A stretch of 48,576 nt of DNA from Oligoflexia bacterium. GTDB lineage: Bacteria > Bdellovibrionota > Bacteriovoracia > Bacteriovoracales > Bacteriovoracaceae. Of the stretch, positions 24,718 to 33,248 are shown in pieces. The notes under the pieces were generated by a model that was given only the letters and a program-made list of their open reading frames with translations, did not search any database and was not told where the DNA came from. The position numbers were made by a program, and so were the translations under genes. The DNA lies in assembly GCA_015231325.1 (NCBI GenBank), contig JADGBS010000005.1, positions 1 to 48,576 of the forward strand. The letters are read 5' to 3'. The first letter of the stretch is position 1. Each line of letters starts with the position of its first letter.

Positions 24718-25977
24718 ATGCTGCTATCACTATCCCCCCTTTTGAAATATCGTGATTTTAGACTGATCTTTTTTGGGCAGTTTGTTTCCCTTATTGGGAC
24801 TATGATCAGTTACGTTTGCTTACCATTTCAGTGCTTTAAATTAACAAATTCGCCATTTTGGGTTGGTGCACTTGGTGCGGTTGAGTTTATAGCGGTAATA
24901 CTTTTTGCCTTGTGGGGTGGAGTAGTCGCCGATCGTTATAATAGAAAAAAAGTATTATTGATATCTGAGTCAATAATGAGCGTATGCTTAATAATCTTGA
25001 TTATCAATTCTTTATTTCCATCACCGTCAGTTACAGTGTTGTTTATAGTAGTTTTTGTATTAATGGCGGTGACAGGTTACCATCGCCCGGCCATGGACGC
25101 TATGATCCAAAAAATAGTTAAGGAAGAAGATTATGCTGCCATGGGTGCATTACGATCAGCGAGTATAACTTTTGCTGCCATATTGGGACCAGCATTTGCA
25201 GGTATTATTCTTGGACACCTTGGAATAGTCACTGCCTATCTGTTTGACCTCATGACGTTTGTTTTTTCCATTGTGGCGATTATTAGACTCTCTCAAAGTT
25301 ATAGCGTCCTTCATAAGGATAACGATGGTAATGCTTTGGACAATCCAAAAATTATTTTTAGGGATATTTTTTTCGGTCTAAAATATGCTCGAAAAAAACA
25401 GGTACTTTTAGGAACCTATTTTGTAGATATTATTGCAATGGTGTTTGCATACCCAGTAGTTCTCTTTCCCATGCTGATTCAAGTATGGGGCATAAGCGAG
25501 AAACAACTGGGGTGGCCATATAGCATGATGTTTGCTGGAGCTTTTTTTTCCTCGCTCTTGAGCGGCAAAGTCAATAAGGTCGTTTACAAGGGGCGAATGG
25601 TAGTTTTTTCTGCACTCTTTTGGGGTCTATCAATGATTGGTTTTGGTCTGACTAATTCCTTTTTATGGGCCTTGTTTTTTTTATTTATGGCCGGTATTGG
25701 AGATGGATTTAGCGGATTATTCAGAGGAATTATTTGGAATGAAGAAATTCCTAATAATATTAGGGGTAGATTATCGAGCATAGAGATGATTAGTTATACT
25801 ACAGGCCCACTTTTAGGAAATTTCAGAGCAGGAGAAATGGCCGGTTGGTTTGGGATAAGCATGTCTTCTTTTATAGGCGGAACGATTTGCTTTTTTGGAA
25901 TCATTGCATGTACGTGTTTTTTGCCTGTTTTCTGGAATTATCGTAGGAGACATACCTCTTATAAAAATCAAAATTAA
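24718..25977 (+). CDS. MFS exporter of the EntS/MFS_3 type
   Basis: A 419-aa transporter with about 12 transmembrane segments. It opens LLKYRDFRLIFFGQFVSLIGTM and has the MFS loop motif GGVVADRYNRKKVL between helices 2 and 3 and the second-half counterpart GLFRGIIWNEEIPNNIRGRLSSIEMI. This layout is that of MFS_3 exporters (enterobactin exporter EntS and macrolide exporters such as MefA). Substrate unknown; no biosynthetic genes are near. The gene probably makes a leaderless mRNA (see promoter). Alternative in-frame starts downstream would cut into the first helix, so this start is preferred. Confidence 0.88.
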   Translation: MLLSLSPLLKYRDFRLIFFGQFVSLIGTMISYVCLPFQCFKLTNSPFWVGALGAVEFIAVILFALWGGVVADRYNRKKVLLISESIMSVCLIILIINSLFPSPSVTVLFIVVFVLMAVTGYHRPAMDAMIQKIVKEEDYAAMGALRSASITFAAILGPAFAGIILGHLGIVTAYLFDLMTFVFSIVAIIRLSQSYSVLHKDNDGNALDNPKIIFRDIFFGLKYARKKQVLLGTYFVDIIAMVFAYPVVLFPMLIQVWGISEKQLGWPYSMMFAGAFFSSLLSGKVNKVVYKGRMVVFSALFWGLSMIGFGLTNSFLWALFFLFMAGIGDGFSGLFRGIIWNEEIPNNIRGRLSSIEMISYTTGPLLGNFRAGEMAGWFGISMSSFIGGTICFFGIIACTCFLPVFWNYRRRHTSYKNQN

Positions 25978-26170
25978 TAGCTGCGCTAAAAATAACAAAT
26001 TGTCCGGCCCTCATTATGGATATTCAGCAAGCATACCTATATTTACTCTTTTTGGACTAGCGTGGGCCAATTTTTATAAAAAATCGGCCCATCTATTGCT
26101 TTTTCATGCCGGATGGGACAAAATTATTTATTTTATGTTATATGTTATGGTGAAGGGAGGTTGTTGAATT

Positions 26171-27655
26171 ATGGACTTCGTTGGCAGAGAGAAAGAGTTA
26201 CAACGATTGCGAGAAAAAAATTGGAGAAACGAAGCGCAACTGATCTGTATTTATGGCCGACGAAGAGTCGGAAAAACATCATTAGTTGAGAAAGCATTTC
26301 AAGACAAACTTCTTTGGAAATTTGAAGGTCCAGAAAAACTGAACAAACGTTTCCAGATTGAATTTCAAACAAATCTTTTAGGCAAATATACTAAAGGAGA
26401 AATGTTATCTATAACTCCTAAAAAAATAAATCGATGGGAGTATTTTTTTGATCAACTTATAATGGCAATCTCTGATAGGTCTGAAAAAGAGATGGTGGTC
26501 TTTTTTGATGAATTTCAGTGGATGGCGGAAATGAAAACAGAGTTAATTTCTGTTTTCAAGTTCTATTGGGATAACCATTTTAGAAAAAACAAGAATCTAA
26601 AAGTTGTGATCTGTGGTTCAATTTCTTCTTTTATTGTAAAAAAGATCATAAAATCAAAAGCATTATATGGTCGAATTAGCAGCGAAATTAATCTACAACC
26701 ACTTAATTTAGAAAAAACAAAAGAGTATTTTTCTAAAAGAAGAACTGAGGAAGAAATTTTAAAAATTGCCATGACAGTTGGTGGAATTCCTCAATATTTG
26801 AAAAAGTTCAACCCGGATTTAAGTTATTTACAAAATTTGAATGAAAATTTTTTTAATCCTGATGGATATTTCTTTAAAGAATTTGATAGAATTTTCATAA
26901 TTCACTACGGACAAAATCCAAACTATGAAAAAATAATAAGGTGCCTCTCCACCGGGAGTAAAGATGCAAACGAAATTATCAAACAAACGGGACTTTCAAA
27001 AGGAGGAACATTTACCTCTCTTCTCGAAGAACTATCGATGGCCAACTTTATCGAAAAATATGTGCCACTGGATAAAAATTTAAGCAATAGCAAAATTGTT
27101 CGTTACAAATTGATAGATGAATACTTGCACTTTTATTTTTACTTTGTGTTACCAAATATTTCTTTGATTATGAAAAGAGGATTTCGCGGTTTTGACGCTA
27201 TTTCTCATAATTATCTATCTCAGTGGTTTGGTTTTGCTTTTGAACGGTTGTGTAGTAAAAACGCAAATAAAATTGCTGATATCCTCCGCTTCTCAGGAAT
27301 CCAATATACCTCAGGCCCTTGGTTTAAGGGAAATTTACCTACGAAGAATAGTAGTAATAATAGCAATACTAATAGCAATACTAATAGCAATACTAAGTCC
27401 AAAAGTGTTAGTGCACAAATTGATCTGCTTTTTATCAGAAAAGATAAAGTTATAACTGTTTGTGAAATAAAATATCTACAAGCTCTTTCGGCCGCAAAAA
27501 TTATAAATGAATTTGAAAGAAAAATAGCGGTACTAAAAGAGTGTTTCCCTGAATACGGTTTGCAAAAGGTTCTTATTTTGGAAAGCAAAGAAAAAGTTTC
27601 TGCCCAACTAGAAAAATATTTCGCAAAAATTATTTTTGCAAAAGATCTGTTTTAA
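26171..27655 (+). CDS. AAA-type ATPase with DUF234 nuclease-like C-terminus
   Basis: A 494-aa protein of the ATPase_2 (archaeal ATPase) plus DUF234 family. Opening FVGREKELQRL, Walker A YGRRRVGKTSL (residues 28-38), Walker B VVFFDEFQWM (about 109-118), a sensor-like VVICGSISSF and a GGIPQYLKKF winged-helix entry are followed by SKGGTFTSLLEEL. The C-terminal part (about 419-438) has IDLLF...VCEIKY, the D...ExK core of PD-(D/E)XK folds. Function is unknown for the family; DNA or mobile-element roles are usually guessed. A linker of Asn-Ser/Asn-Thr repeats (coded by 27350-27395) lies before the nuclease-like core. GGGAGG lies ten bases before the ATG. Confidence 0.85.
   Translation: MDFVGREKELQRLREKNWRNEAQLICIYGRRRVGKTSLVEKAFQDKLLWKFEGPEKLNKRFQIEFQTNLLGKYTKGEMLSITPKKINRWEYFFDQLIMAISDRSEKEMVVFFDEFQWMAEMKTELISVFKFYWDNHFRKNKNLKVVICGSISSFIVKKIIKSKALYGRISSEINLQPLNLEKTKEYFSKRRTEEEILKIAMTVGGIPQYLKKFNPDLSYLQNLNENFFNPDGYFFKEFDRIFIIHYGQNPNYEKIIRCLSTGSKDANEIIKQTGLSKGGTFTSLLEELSMANFIEKYVPLDKNLSNSKIVRYKLIDEYLHFYFYFVLPNISLIMKRGFRGFDAISHNYLSQWFGFAFERLCSKNANKIADILRFSGIQYTSGPWFKGNLPTKNSSNNSNTNSNTNSNTKSKSVSAQIDLLFIRKDKVITVCEIKYLQALSAAKIINEFERKIAVLKECFPEYGLQKVLILESKEKVSAQLEKYFAKIIFAKDLF
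27350..27395 (+). repeat. in-frame 12-bp tandem repeat in the ATPase gene
   Basis: Unit aatagcaatact, three full copies plus degenerate flanks, giving the NSNT run in the linker before the nuclease-like domain. Gain or loss of units keeps the frame. Confidence 0.85.
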
Positions 27656-27678
27656 ATTCCGAGTTTTAAATTCCTGGA

Positions 27679-28722
27679 TTAATCCAACAAATTCCCCGCG
27701 CTGCTCACCTGCTGACGATAAGCGTTAAATGTCTGTTTGAGGGCATCAATCATATTTACTTGCGGTTTCCAGTCGAGATCCTTGCAGGTATTCTCAATTT
27801 TGGGTACGCGATTTAAGACATCTTGATAACCCTGCCCATAGTAGCTATCCGAAGGAGTCTCCACGATCCGCACACGTCTTGCACCTTCACAATACTCTGG
27901 ATAAGTTAACGCTAACTCCAGCATCATTGATGCCAACTCTTTGATGGAATAATTGTTTTTGGGATTGCCAATATTATAAATTCTTCCCTCAGTTATATGG
28001 TTTTCGTTATGAATAATCTTCATCAACGCAGAGATACCATCGGTGATATAAGTAAAGGCGCGTTTTTGTCCGCCCCCATCCACTAATTGAATATTCTCTC
28101 CACGAACTATGTGCCCTAAAAATTGAGTCACCACCCGCGAACTTCCCTCTTTGGCGGTGTAAATACTGTCTAGTCCTTCCCCGATCCAATTGAACGGTCG
28201 AAAAAGAGTACAATTCAGATTGTTTTCCATGCGATAAGCAAAGATCACCCGATCTAACAACTGTTTAGAACAGGCATAAATCCAGCGCTGTTTATCAATT
28301 GGCCCATAAACCAAATTGGAAGCATATGGATCAAACTCTTTATCAGCACACATCCCATAAATTTCTGAAGTAGAAGGAAAGATGATGCGTTTTTGATACT
28401 TCACACATTGACGAACGATCGCGAGATTGGCCTCAAAATCCAACTCAAAAACGCTCAGCGGTTTTTTAACGTAAGTCGCCGGAGTAGCAATCGCCACCAA
28501 AGGCAAGACTACATCACATTTTTTTATATGATATTCAATCCACTCCTTATTGATGGTGATATCCCCTTCAAAAAAATTAAACCGCGGATTTTCAGATAGT
28601 CCCTTAACCCGATCAGAGTACATATCCATCCCATAAACTTCCCAATCGGTGCTCTCTATAATCGTTTTTGATAAATGATGCCCAATAAAACCATTGATAC
28701 CTAAAATCAAAATTTTTTTCAT
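27679..28722 (-). CDS. UDP-glucuronate 4-oxidase/decarboxylase (ArnA C-terminal-domain homologue)
   Basis: A 347-aa SDR enzyme equivalent to the C-terminal half of ArnA, which oxidises and decarboxylates UDP-glucuronate to UDP-Ara4O. NAD-binding GINGFIGHHLS is at residues 7-17, the STSEIYG block carries the Ser-Glu pair of the ArnA active site, YACSKQLLD is the YxxxK motif and QKRAFTYITDGISAL holds the Arg matching E. coli Arg619. Similarity to ArnA continues through GRIYNIGNPKNNYSI, setting it apart from plain UDP-xylose synthases. AAAGGA is seven bases before the ATG. It is the last gene of a leftward operon after arnC and the formyltransferase half. A low-complexity tract of CTTTTAAA units separates it from the latter. 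Confidence 0.9.
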   Translation of the reverse strand: MKKILILGINGFIGHHLSKTIIESTDWEVYGMDMYSDRVKGLSENPRFNFFEGDITINKEWIEYHIKKCDVVLPLVAIATPATYVKKPLSVFELDFEANLAIVRQCVKYQKRIIFPSTSEIYGMCADKEFDPYASNLVYGPIDKQRWIYACSKQLLDRVIFAYRMENNLNCTLFRPFNWIGEGLDSIYTAKEGSSRVVTQFLGHIVRGENIQLVDGGGQKRAFTYITDGISALMKIIHNENHITEGRIYNIGNPKNNYSIKELASMMLELALTYPEYCEGARRVRIVETPSDSYYGQGYQDVLNRVPKIENTCKDLDWKPQVNMIDALKQTFNAYRQQVSSAGNLLD

Positions 28723-28740
28723 CTAATTATCCTTTAATTA

Positions 28741-28783
28741 TCCTTTTACCTTTTTCCTTTACACTTTTAAACTTTTAAACTTT
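28741..28783. repeat. low-complexity junction repeat between the two arnA halves
   Basis: The spacer between the two ArnA-like genes consists of ctttaattatc and cttttaaa-type units. It is the only sequence between the domains that are fused in E. coli ArnA. Confidence 0.6.
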
Positions 28784-29775
28784 TACATTTTAAAAATATT
28801 TTCAAAATCTGGTAACGAAATCTGCTGATACCGTTTTCCTTCTACCTCAAAATCCAAAAGCAATAACTGCTTTTTGTCAATACAATTGACATAAACTTGG
28901 TCCTGCTGATGATATATTCGCACCGGCACTTGCACCGGCGCCGGCACCTGTATACCCGTTGCTATACCCGTTGCTGGCGCCCCAACAATGCGTGTGCGCC
29001 AAACAGTTATTTTTTTTCCATTTATAAAAAAGAATGCACCGGGAAAAGGATGGGTAACCGCCCTAACCATATTATGCATTTCTTGAGCGGGAGATCGCTG
29101 CCAATCGATTTTTCCATCTTCCGCCTTGCGTCCGCCAAAATATTTTCCTAGTCGCAAATTCTGCACAGTAAATACTGCCTCGCCACTTAAAAGTCGCGGT
29201 AATGAACGAAACAAAACCATTTCCGCAGCAACAGTCACTTTATTGAATACCTCGCCAACACTATCATCATCAAGAATGGGGACTGCCTGCTGATCAACGA
29301 TCGGTCCGTTATCTGGTCGCTCATTCATAACATGCAAAGTAGCACCTGTCTCAACCTCTCCATTAATAATCGCCCAATTAACTGGAACTCTTCCTCGATA
29401 TTTGGGTAAAAGTGAGCCATGCATATTAAACGCGCCCAATCGCGCCAATTGCAATATCTCTGCACACAACATGTGCCGATAATAAAACGAGAAAATATAG
29501 TCAGGATTGATTTCTTTGATCTGCGAAATTACCGCCTGCTCATTTGGATCTTCAGGACAAATAACTGGAATAGCATTTTGAACAGCAGCTCCAGCTCCAG
29601 CTCCAGCTTGCTTTGCCACCATCTCTACGTTATCAAACCAAATATTCTCTTTAGGGTTATCACGATGAGTTACCACTAACGAGACTTTTACCTCGCGCCA
29701 ATAATGTAACAATACTTTTAAGCAACGCACCCCCACATTATGATAAGCAAATACCACTACCTTGCGCCTACTCAT
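28783..29775 (-). CDS. UDP-Ara4N formyltransferase (ArnA N-terminal-domain homologue)
   Basis: A 330-aa formyltransferase equivalent to the N-terminal half of ArnA, which transfers formyl from 10-formyl-THF to UDP-Ara4N. Matches: VVVFAYHNVGVRCLKVLL, DYIFSFYYRHML, catalytic AFNMHGSLLPKYRGRVPVNW (Asn-His), the Asp in RPDNGPIVDQQ, then FGGRKAEDGKIDW and HNMVRAVTHPFPGAFF. The frame is open upstream to 29826, but family alignment puts the start at the ATG at 29773-29775 (MSRRKVVVF), overlapping the arnC stop by 8 nt and so probably coupled. Three in-frame ATGs in a tandem repeat precede it. The C-terminus has two more short repeats (TGIATGIQ, VPAPVQVPV). Confidence 0.92.
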   Translation of the reverse strand: MSRRKVVVFAYHNVGVRCLKVLLHYWREVKVSLVVTHRDNPKENIWFDNVEMVAKQAGAGAGAAVQNAIPVICPEDPNEQAVISQIKEINPDYIFSFYYRHMLCAEILQLARLGAFNMHGSLLPKYRGRVPVNWAIINGEVETGATLHVMNERPDNGPIVDQQAVPILDDDSVGEVFNKVTVAAEMVLFRSLPRLLSGEAVFTVQNLRLGKYFGGRKAEDGKIDWQRSPAQEMHNMVRAVTHPFPGAFFFINGKKITVWRTRIVGAPATGIATGIQVPAPVQVPVRIYHQQDQVYVNCIDKKQLLLLDFEVEGKRYQQISLPDFENIFKM

Positions 29776-30784
29776 GCTCACGCCCATGCTCACGTCCACG
29801 CTCATGCTTATGCTCCAACACCGCATCTATCAAATATCGAGGGCGGCCCTTCACCAAGTGATAGATTCTGCCAACGTATTCTCCTAACAACCCGATACCA
29901 AAAAGCGACACTCCTACGAAAAAGAACAAAATAGCAAACAAAGTAAAAACGCCCTCAACCTCTGGGCCAACAATTAAGCGACGAACCATCAGGAAAAGAA
30001 AAAACAGGCCAGAACCGCTGGCAATTAACATGCCTAAAAATGAAAAAAACTGCAATGGGGCAATAGAAAACGCGGTCATCAAATCAAAGTTAAGTCGAAT
30101 CAACTTATATAAAGAATATTTCGACTGTCCCAATAACCGCTGTTCATGCTCTACCATAATTTCAGTTGGCCTGCTCGCAAAAGTATATGCCAACGCAGGA
30201 ATAAAAGTATTGATCTCATTACAACAATTAATAGCATCCACTATTTTACGACTGTAGGCACGTAGCATGCATCCTTGATCAGTAATATCGATATTAGTAA
30301 TTATTTTGCGCAGCTTATTCATCGCCCGAGAACAAATTTTGCGCCATGCATCATCTTGACGATTTTTTCTAATCGTGCCCACATAATCATATCCTTGTCG
30401 CATTTTATCCACCAGTTTCTGGATTTCTTCTGGAGGATTTTGTAAGTCGGCATCCAAAGTAATTATTATCTCTCCTCGACAGTGCGGCAACCCGGCCATA
30501 ATCGCCAGATGCTGTCCGCAATTCCCGTTCAATAATACTACTTTGGTAACCTGCGGTCGCTTCATAAATTGTTCGCGTAAGATTGCCGCCGAACGATCGA
30601 CACTGCCATCGTTAACAAATACAACTTCGAAAGCACTTACTCCCTGCAAATTATCCAACACCGGATAAAGGCGAGTGATCAAGTTGGGCAGAGAAGCCTC
30701 TTCGTTATAGATAGGAATAACCACTGAAATCAACGAAAAAGTTGCTAAGGGGAAGTGGCCATCATCCAGATCAATTTCTTTCAT
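29768..30784 (-). CDS. arnC: undecaprenyl-phosphate Ara4FN transferase (ArnC-type)
   Basis: A 338-aa GT2 enzyme that moves 4-deoxy-4-formamido-L-arabinose from UDP to undecaprenyl phosphate. Similarity to E. coli ArnC is strong along the length: VVIPIYNEEASLPNLITRL, LLNGNCGQHLAIMAG, GEIIITLDADLQNPPEEI, VGTIRKNRQDDAWRK, QGCMLRAYSR, LGQSKYSLYKLI, two C-terminal membrane helices and GLLGEYVGRIY. The C-terminal tail HERGREHGREHE is coded by the 12-bp tandem repeat that also forms the start region of the next gene. GAGGA stands three bases before the ATG, rather close. ArnB, ArnD and the ArnE/F flippase are not in the window. Confidence 0.92.
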   Translation of the reverse strand: MKEIDLDDGHFPLATFSLISVVIPIYNEEASLPNLITRLYPVLDNLQGVSAFEVVFVNDGSVDRSAAILREQFMKRPQVTKVVLLNGNCGQHLAIMAGLPHCRGEIIITLDADLQNPPEEIQKLVDKMRQGYDYVGTIRKNRQDDAWRKICSRAMNKLRKIITNIDITDQGCMLRAYSRKIVDAINCCNEINTFIPALAYTFASRPTEIMVEHEQRLLGQSKYSLYKLIRLNFDLMTAFSIAPLQFFSFLGMLIASGSGLFFLFLMVRRLIVGPEVEGVFTLFAILFFFVGVSLFGIGLLGEYVGRIYHLVKGRPRYLIDAVLEHKHERGREHGREHE

Positions 30785-30812
30785 CGTTCCTCACGCGCAG
30801 AAACCCTGCCCT

Positions 30813-31523
30813 TTACTTTAGGGGGAGAGTAGTTGACGTCAGGCGAGTGTAGATTAGGGAGCGGCCATTTTTTCCAGTAACCGCAATTAATCCCATCTTT
30901 TTGAAGCAATAAGTAATCTTACTAACTCGCCTATATGGCAATTGAAATTTACTAGATAACTCTTGGTTGGTAAATAGTGACGGTAGTGTTGATGGCAGTA
31001 AATTTAAATAATCGGCAGGAACACGCAACTCTTGCTGACCGATCACCCCTAACAATTTTCGATCTAATAAACTCACTCCTTTTCTACGCCAAGATCCTTT
31101 CCCATCATCCAAGCGTAAATCAGCTTGTTGAATAAAAAGTAGCAGCAGTGAAAAATTGGGGTGAGCGACCAGATGAGCTGACCCACACAGTTCATCGAAA
31201 ATATCCAAGGGGTGACCCTTCTTGGGCGATTTACGTTGCCGAATCATGTGCATTTGTTTATCTAAAGTAATAACATCACTTTTAACAGCAATGGGATAAA
31301 TAACCTTCACTGGATGGTAGGGTAACAATTGCGCCAACTTATCTTTGATCGCATACAAATTTTTAGTCTGAATCTCTACTAGCAATTCATCACGAACTAA
31401 ATCAATTATCTTCCCTCTGACCCTAACCTCAATTCTATCTCCAGGTTGATAATACCAACGCTTGATTCCCTCATGTAATGATTTCTCATTAACTATATTG
31501 ATACTACTGACTTCTATTTTCAT
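30813..31523 (-). CDS. conserved protein of unknown function (DUF8091-like)
   Basis: About 236 aa. From memory it belongs to a conserved, uncharacterised family in diverse bacteria marked by DRIEVRVRGKIIDLVRDELLVEIQT, YHPVKVIYPIAV, QRKSPKKGHPLDIFDELC, HPNFSLLLLFI and DDGKGSWRRKG. The EIQT...K element with a preceding acidic pair hints at a nuclease-like core, and the C-terminus (NLLPSTLPSLFTNQELSSKF, RVSKITYCFKKMGLI) looks like a winged helix, so a DNA-acting protein is possible. A TTG start at 31551 would overlap the RHS gene; ATG at 31521-31523 is preferred, 19 bases after the RHS stop, though no ribosome site is seen. It lies between the RHS gene and arnC. Confidence 0.7.
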   Translation of the reverse strand: MKIEVSSINIVNEKSLHEGIKRWYYQPGDRIEVRVRGKIIDLVRDELLVEIQTKNLYAIKDKLAQLLPYHPVKVIYPIAVKSDVITLDKQMHMIRQRKSPKKGHPLDIFDELCGSAHLVAHPNFSLLLLFIQQADLRLDDGKGSWRRKGVSLLDRKLLGVIGQQELRVPADYLNLLPSTLPSLFTNQELSSKFQLPYRRVSKITYCFKKMGLIAVTGKNGRSLIYTRLTSTTLPLK

Positions 31524-31542
31524 CGACAATAATAGACTATAC

Positions 31543-33234
31543 TTATAGCGCAATCCCGAGACTCACCCCTGCAGGAGAAACTGCTGTAGTAAAGTCATTG
31601 ACTATCGCTCGTACATGTTTAAAAATGCGCTCGCCATTTTTTTTGTCATATTGCACCTCTTTAAAAGCACCGAGATTATCGTATTCAATCATGATTGTGC
31701 CAACTCCTTCCACGGTTACTTTAGAGGGTTTTCCCATTATATTGTTCTCCAATTCCAAAACACGGTGGGCCTTGCTGAGGAGGTTGTTATCAACTACTTT
31801 GCTGATTAGGCCTTTGCTGTTGTATAACACTGTAATATCGTGCCCCACGCTAGTGGACGCCTTGGTTAAATTACCCTTGCTATCATAATCGTACTTGGCC
31901 CATCCCGATTTGTCTTCAAATTTGCTAATTTTTTTATGCTGAGAATGATATTCATACCGTAGAAAATCACCATTCTGATAGCGTTTTTCTTTTAGTAGAC
32001 CATCAGCAGTATAAGTCATCTTTTCCTTGACCCCACCTTTTGTCACTTCAATGGGAAGTTTAGTCTTCTCATCGTAGATCACCTCATTCTTAACCCCCAG
32101 CGTAGTCACGGCATGCCTAATCAAAGTTTCCTCACCATCGCTGTTCTTTTTAACCTCATACTCATATTTACTTATCACGGGTTTTCCAAAGGCGTCCTGA
32201 TAGGTGCTGGTTGTTGTACTACTATTTGGATTTTTGGGATCACGGTCATATTTAAAATTTATCAATACATTATTGGCATCTTTATAGCTAGCAACAAGTA
32301 ACATAGGAGCAGTATATGTATACTCTTCGCTAATTTTATTGGGATAAAGAACCGTTTTAATGCGACTCTCTGGAGTGTACTTATATTCGAGCGTTACACC
32401 GAGGGCATTGGTGGATTTTACTAGACGAATATTCTCATATTGATAAGTCGCTTTTTTATTACCGCCAAGAGTGATGTTCTTCACACGCTTATCCGAGAAC
32501 CACTCAAAGACCAAAGACTTGCTTTCACTATCCTTAATTTGTTTGACTACGTCACCGTCATAAACAATATCTACACGGTAACCATTCGGCCGCAAGACAG
32601 TTATCAACTTTCCTTTGTCAGAAAATATTTCCACTCGACCGTTAGGGAAACGACGTTCAAACCCTCGGGTAGTTCTTTCAATGCGCTCGCTTGAGCCTTT
32701 ATTGATGGTAGAAAATTTACTTCCAACTGGCACGTTAGCGGAGATATTCAGACTCTCTGCATATATCTGGCGTAGCTGCACATCCCCTCGCAGTCTCTCC
32801 AATAATTTTTGCTCAGCATCTGGACTAACTGTCCCTGTCCCTTTCTCCTTAATTTTTTTCACCACCAAGGCCGCAGCATTCTCGGCATTAAATCCTGCTT
32901 GATCAGGCATGTACCTTGTTGTACTTCCATTGCCATGCTCAATAACGAACAAAGATCCGTCAGCGGCAACAATCAATTGAGTTTCGTAATAACATCCCCA
33001 ACCTATTCCAAACCATCCAATACGCCAAGAAGTGGAGTTGTAAGCACGCTGTATCTCCAAATTTTGCTCTGCTCCTGGGGCCACGATGTCATCAAAGTGT
33101 AAATAGAGATTACCATTACGCGGATCAACTACCGCCATTACGTTCGTACCTGTATTTAACACTAATGAAAATAAACACAGTAATAAAAAATAACTATAAT
33201 AACTATAATAACCATAATAACGATAAATTCTCAT
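31543..33234 (-). CDS. secreted RHS/YD-repeat protein without toxin tip
   Basis: About 563 aa. After a signal peptide that begins with a RYYGYYSYYSYF repeat, a DUF6531-type domain (VDPRNGNLYLHFDDIVAP, LEIQRAYNSTSWRIGWFGIGWG) leads into YD repeats (GYRVDIVYDGDVVKQI, GVTLEYKYTPESRIKTV, YDSKGNLTKAST). Usual RHS proteins exceed 1000 residues and end with DPxG...RY core closure and a variable toxin. Here the repeats stop after about 450 residues and the end (TAVSPAGVSLGIAL) has no such tip, so it is a mini-RHS shell or surface protein, not a polymorphic toxin. AGGGGGGAG lies right before the ATG at 33232-33234. Its start is 14 bases after the preceding gene, so they form one operon. Confidence 0.8.
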   Translation of the reverse strand: MRIYRYYGYYSYYSYFLLLCLFSLVLNTGTNVMAVVDPRNGNLYLHFDDIVAPGAEQNLEIQRAYNSTSWRIGWFGIGWGCYYETQLIVAADGSLFVIEHGNGSTTRYMPDQAGFNAENAAALVVKKIKEKGTGTVSPDAEQKLLERLRGDVQLRQIYAESLNISANVPVGSKFSTINKGSSERIERTTRGFERRFPNGRVEIFSDKGKLITVLRPNGYRVDIVYDGDVVKQIKDSESKSLVFEWFSDKRVKNITLGGNKKATYQYENIRLVKSTNALGVTLEYKYTPESRIKTVLYPNKISEEYTYTAPMLLVASYKDANNVLINFKYDRDPKNPNSSTTTSTYQDAFGKPVISKYEYEVKKNSDGEETLIRHAVTTLGVKNEVIYDEKTKLPIEVTKGGVKEKMTYTADGLLKEKRYQNGDFLRYEYHSQHKKISKFEDKSGWAKYDYDSKGNLTKASTSVGHDITVLYNSKGLISKVVDNNLLSKAHRVLELENNIMGKPSKVTVEGVGTIMIEYDNLGAFKEVQYDKKNGERIFKHVRAIVNDFTTAVSPAGVSLGIAL

Positions 33235-33248
33235 CACTCCCCCCTAGA

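Noticed and set aside
25895-26167. 90-codon plus-strand ORF between the MFS and ATPase genes
   Set aside because: Starts inside the MFS gene in another frame. Its hydrophobic tail (25980-26165) could be a gene relic, but I see no start or family.
31598-33102. Plus-strand ORFs opposite the RHS gene
   Set aside because: Antisense shadows; the RHS frame shows clear YD repeats.
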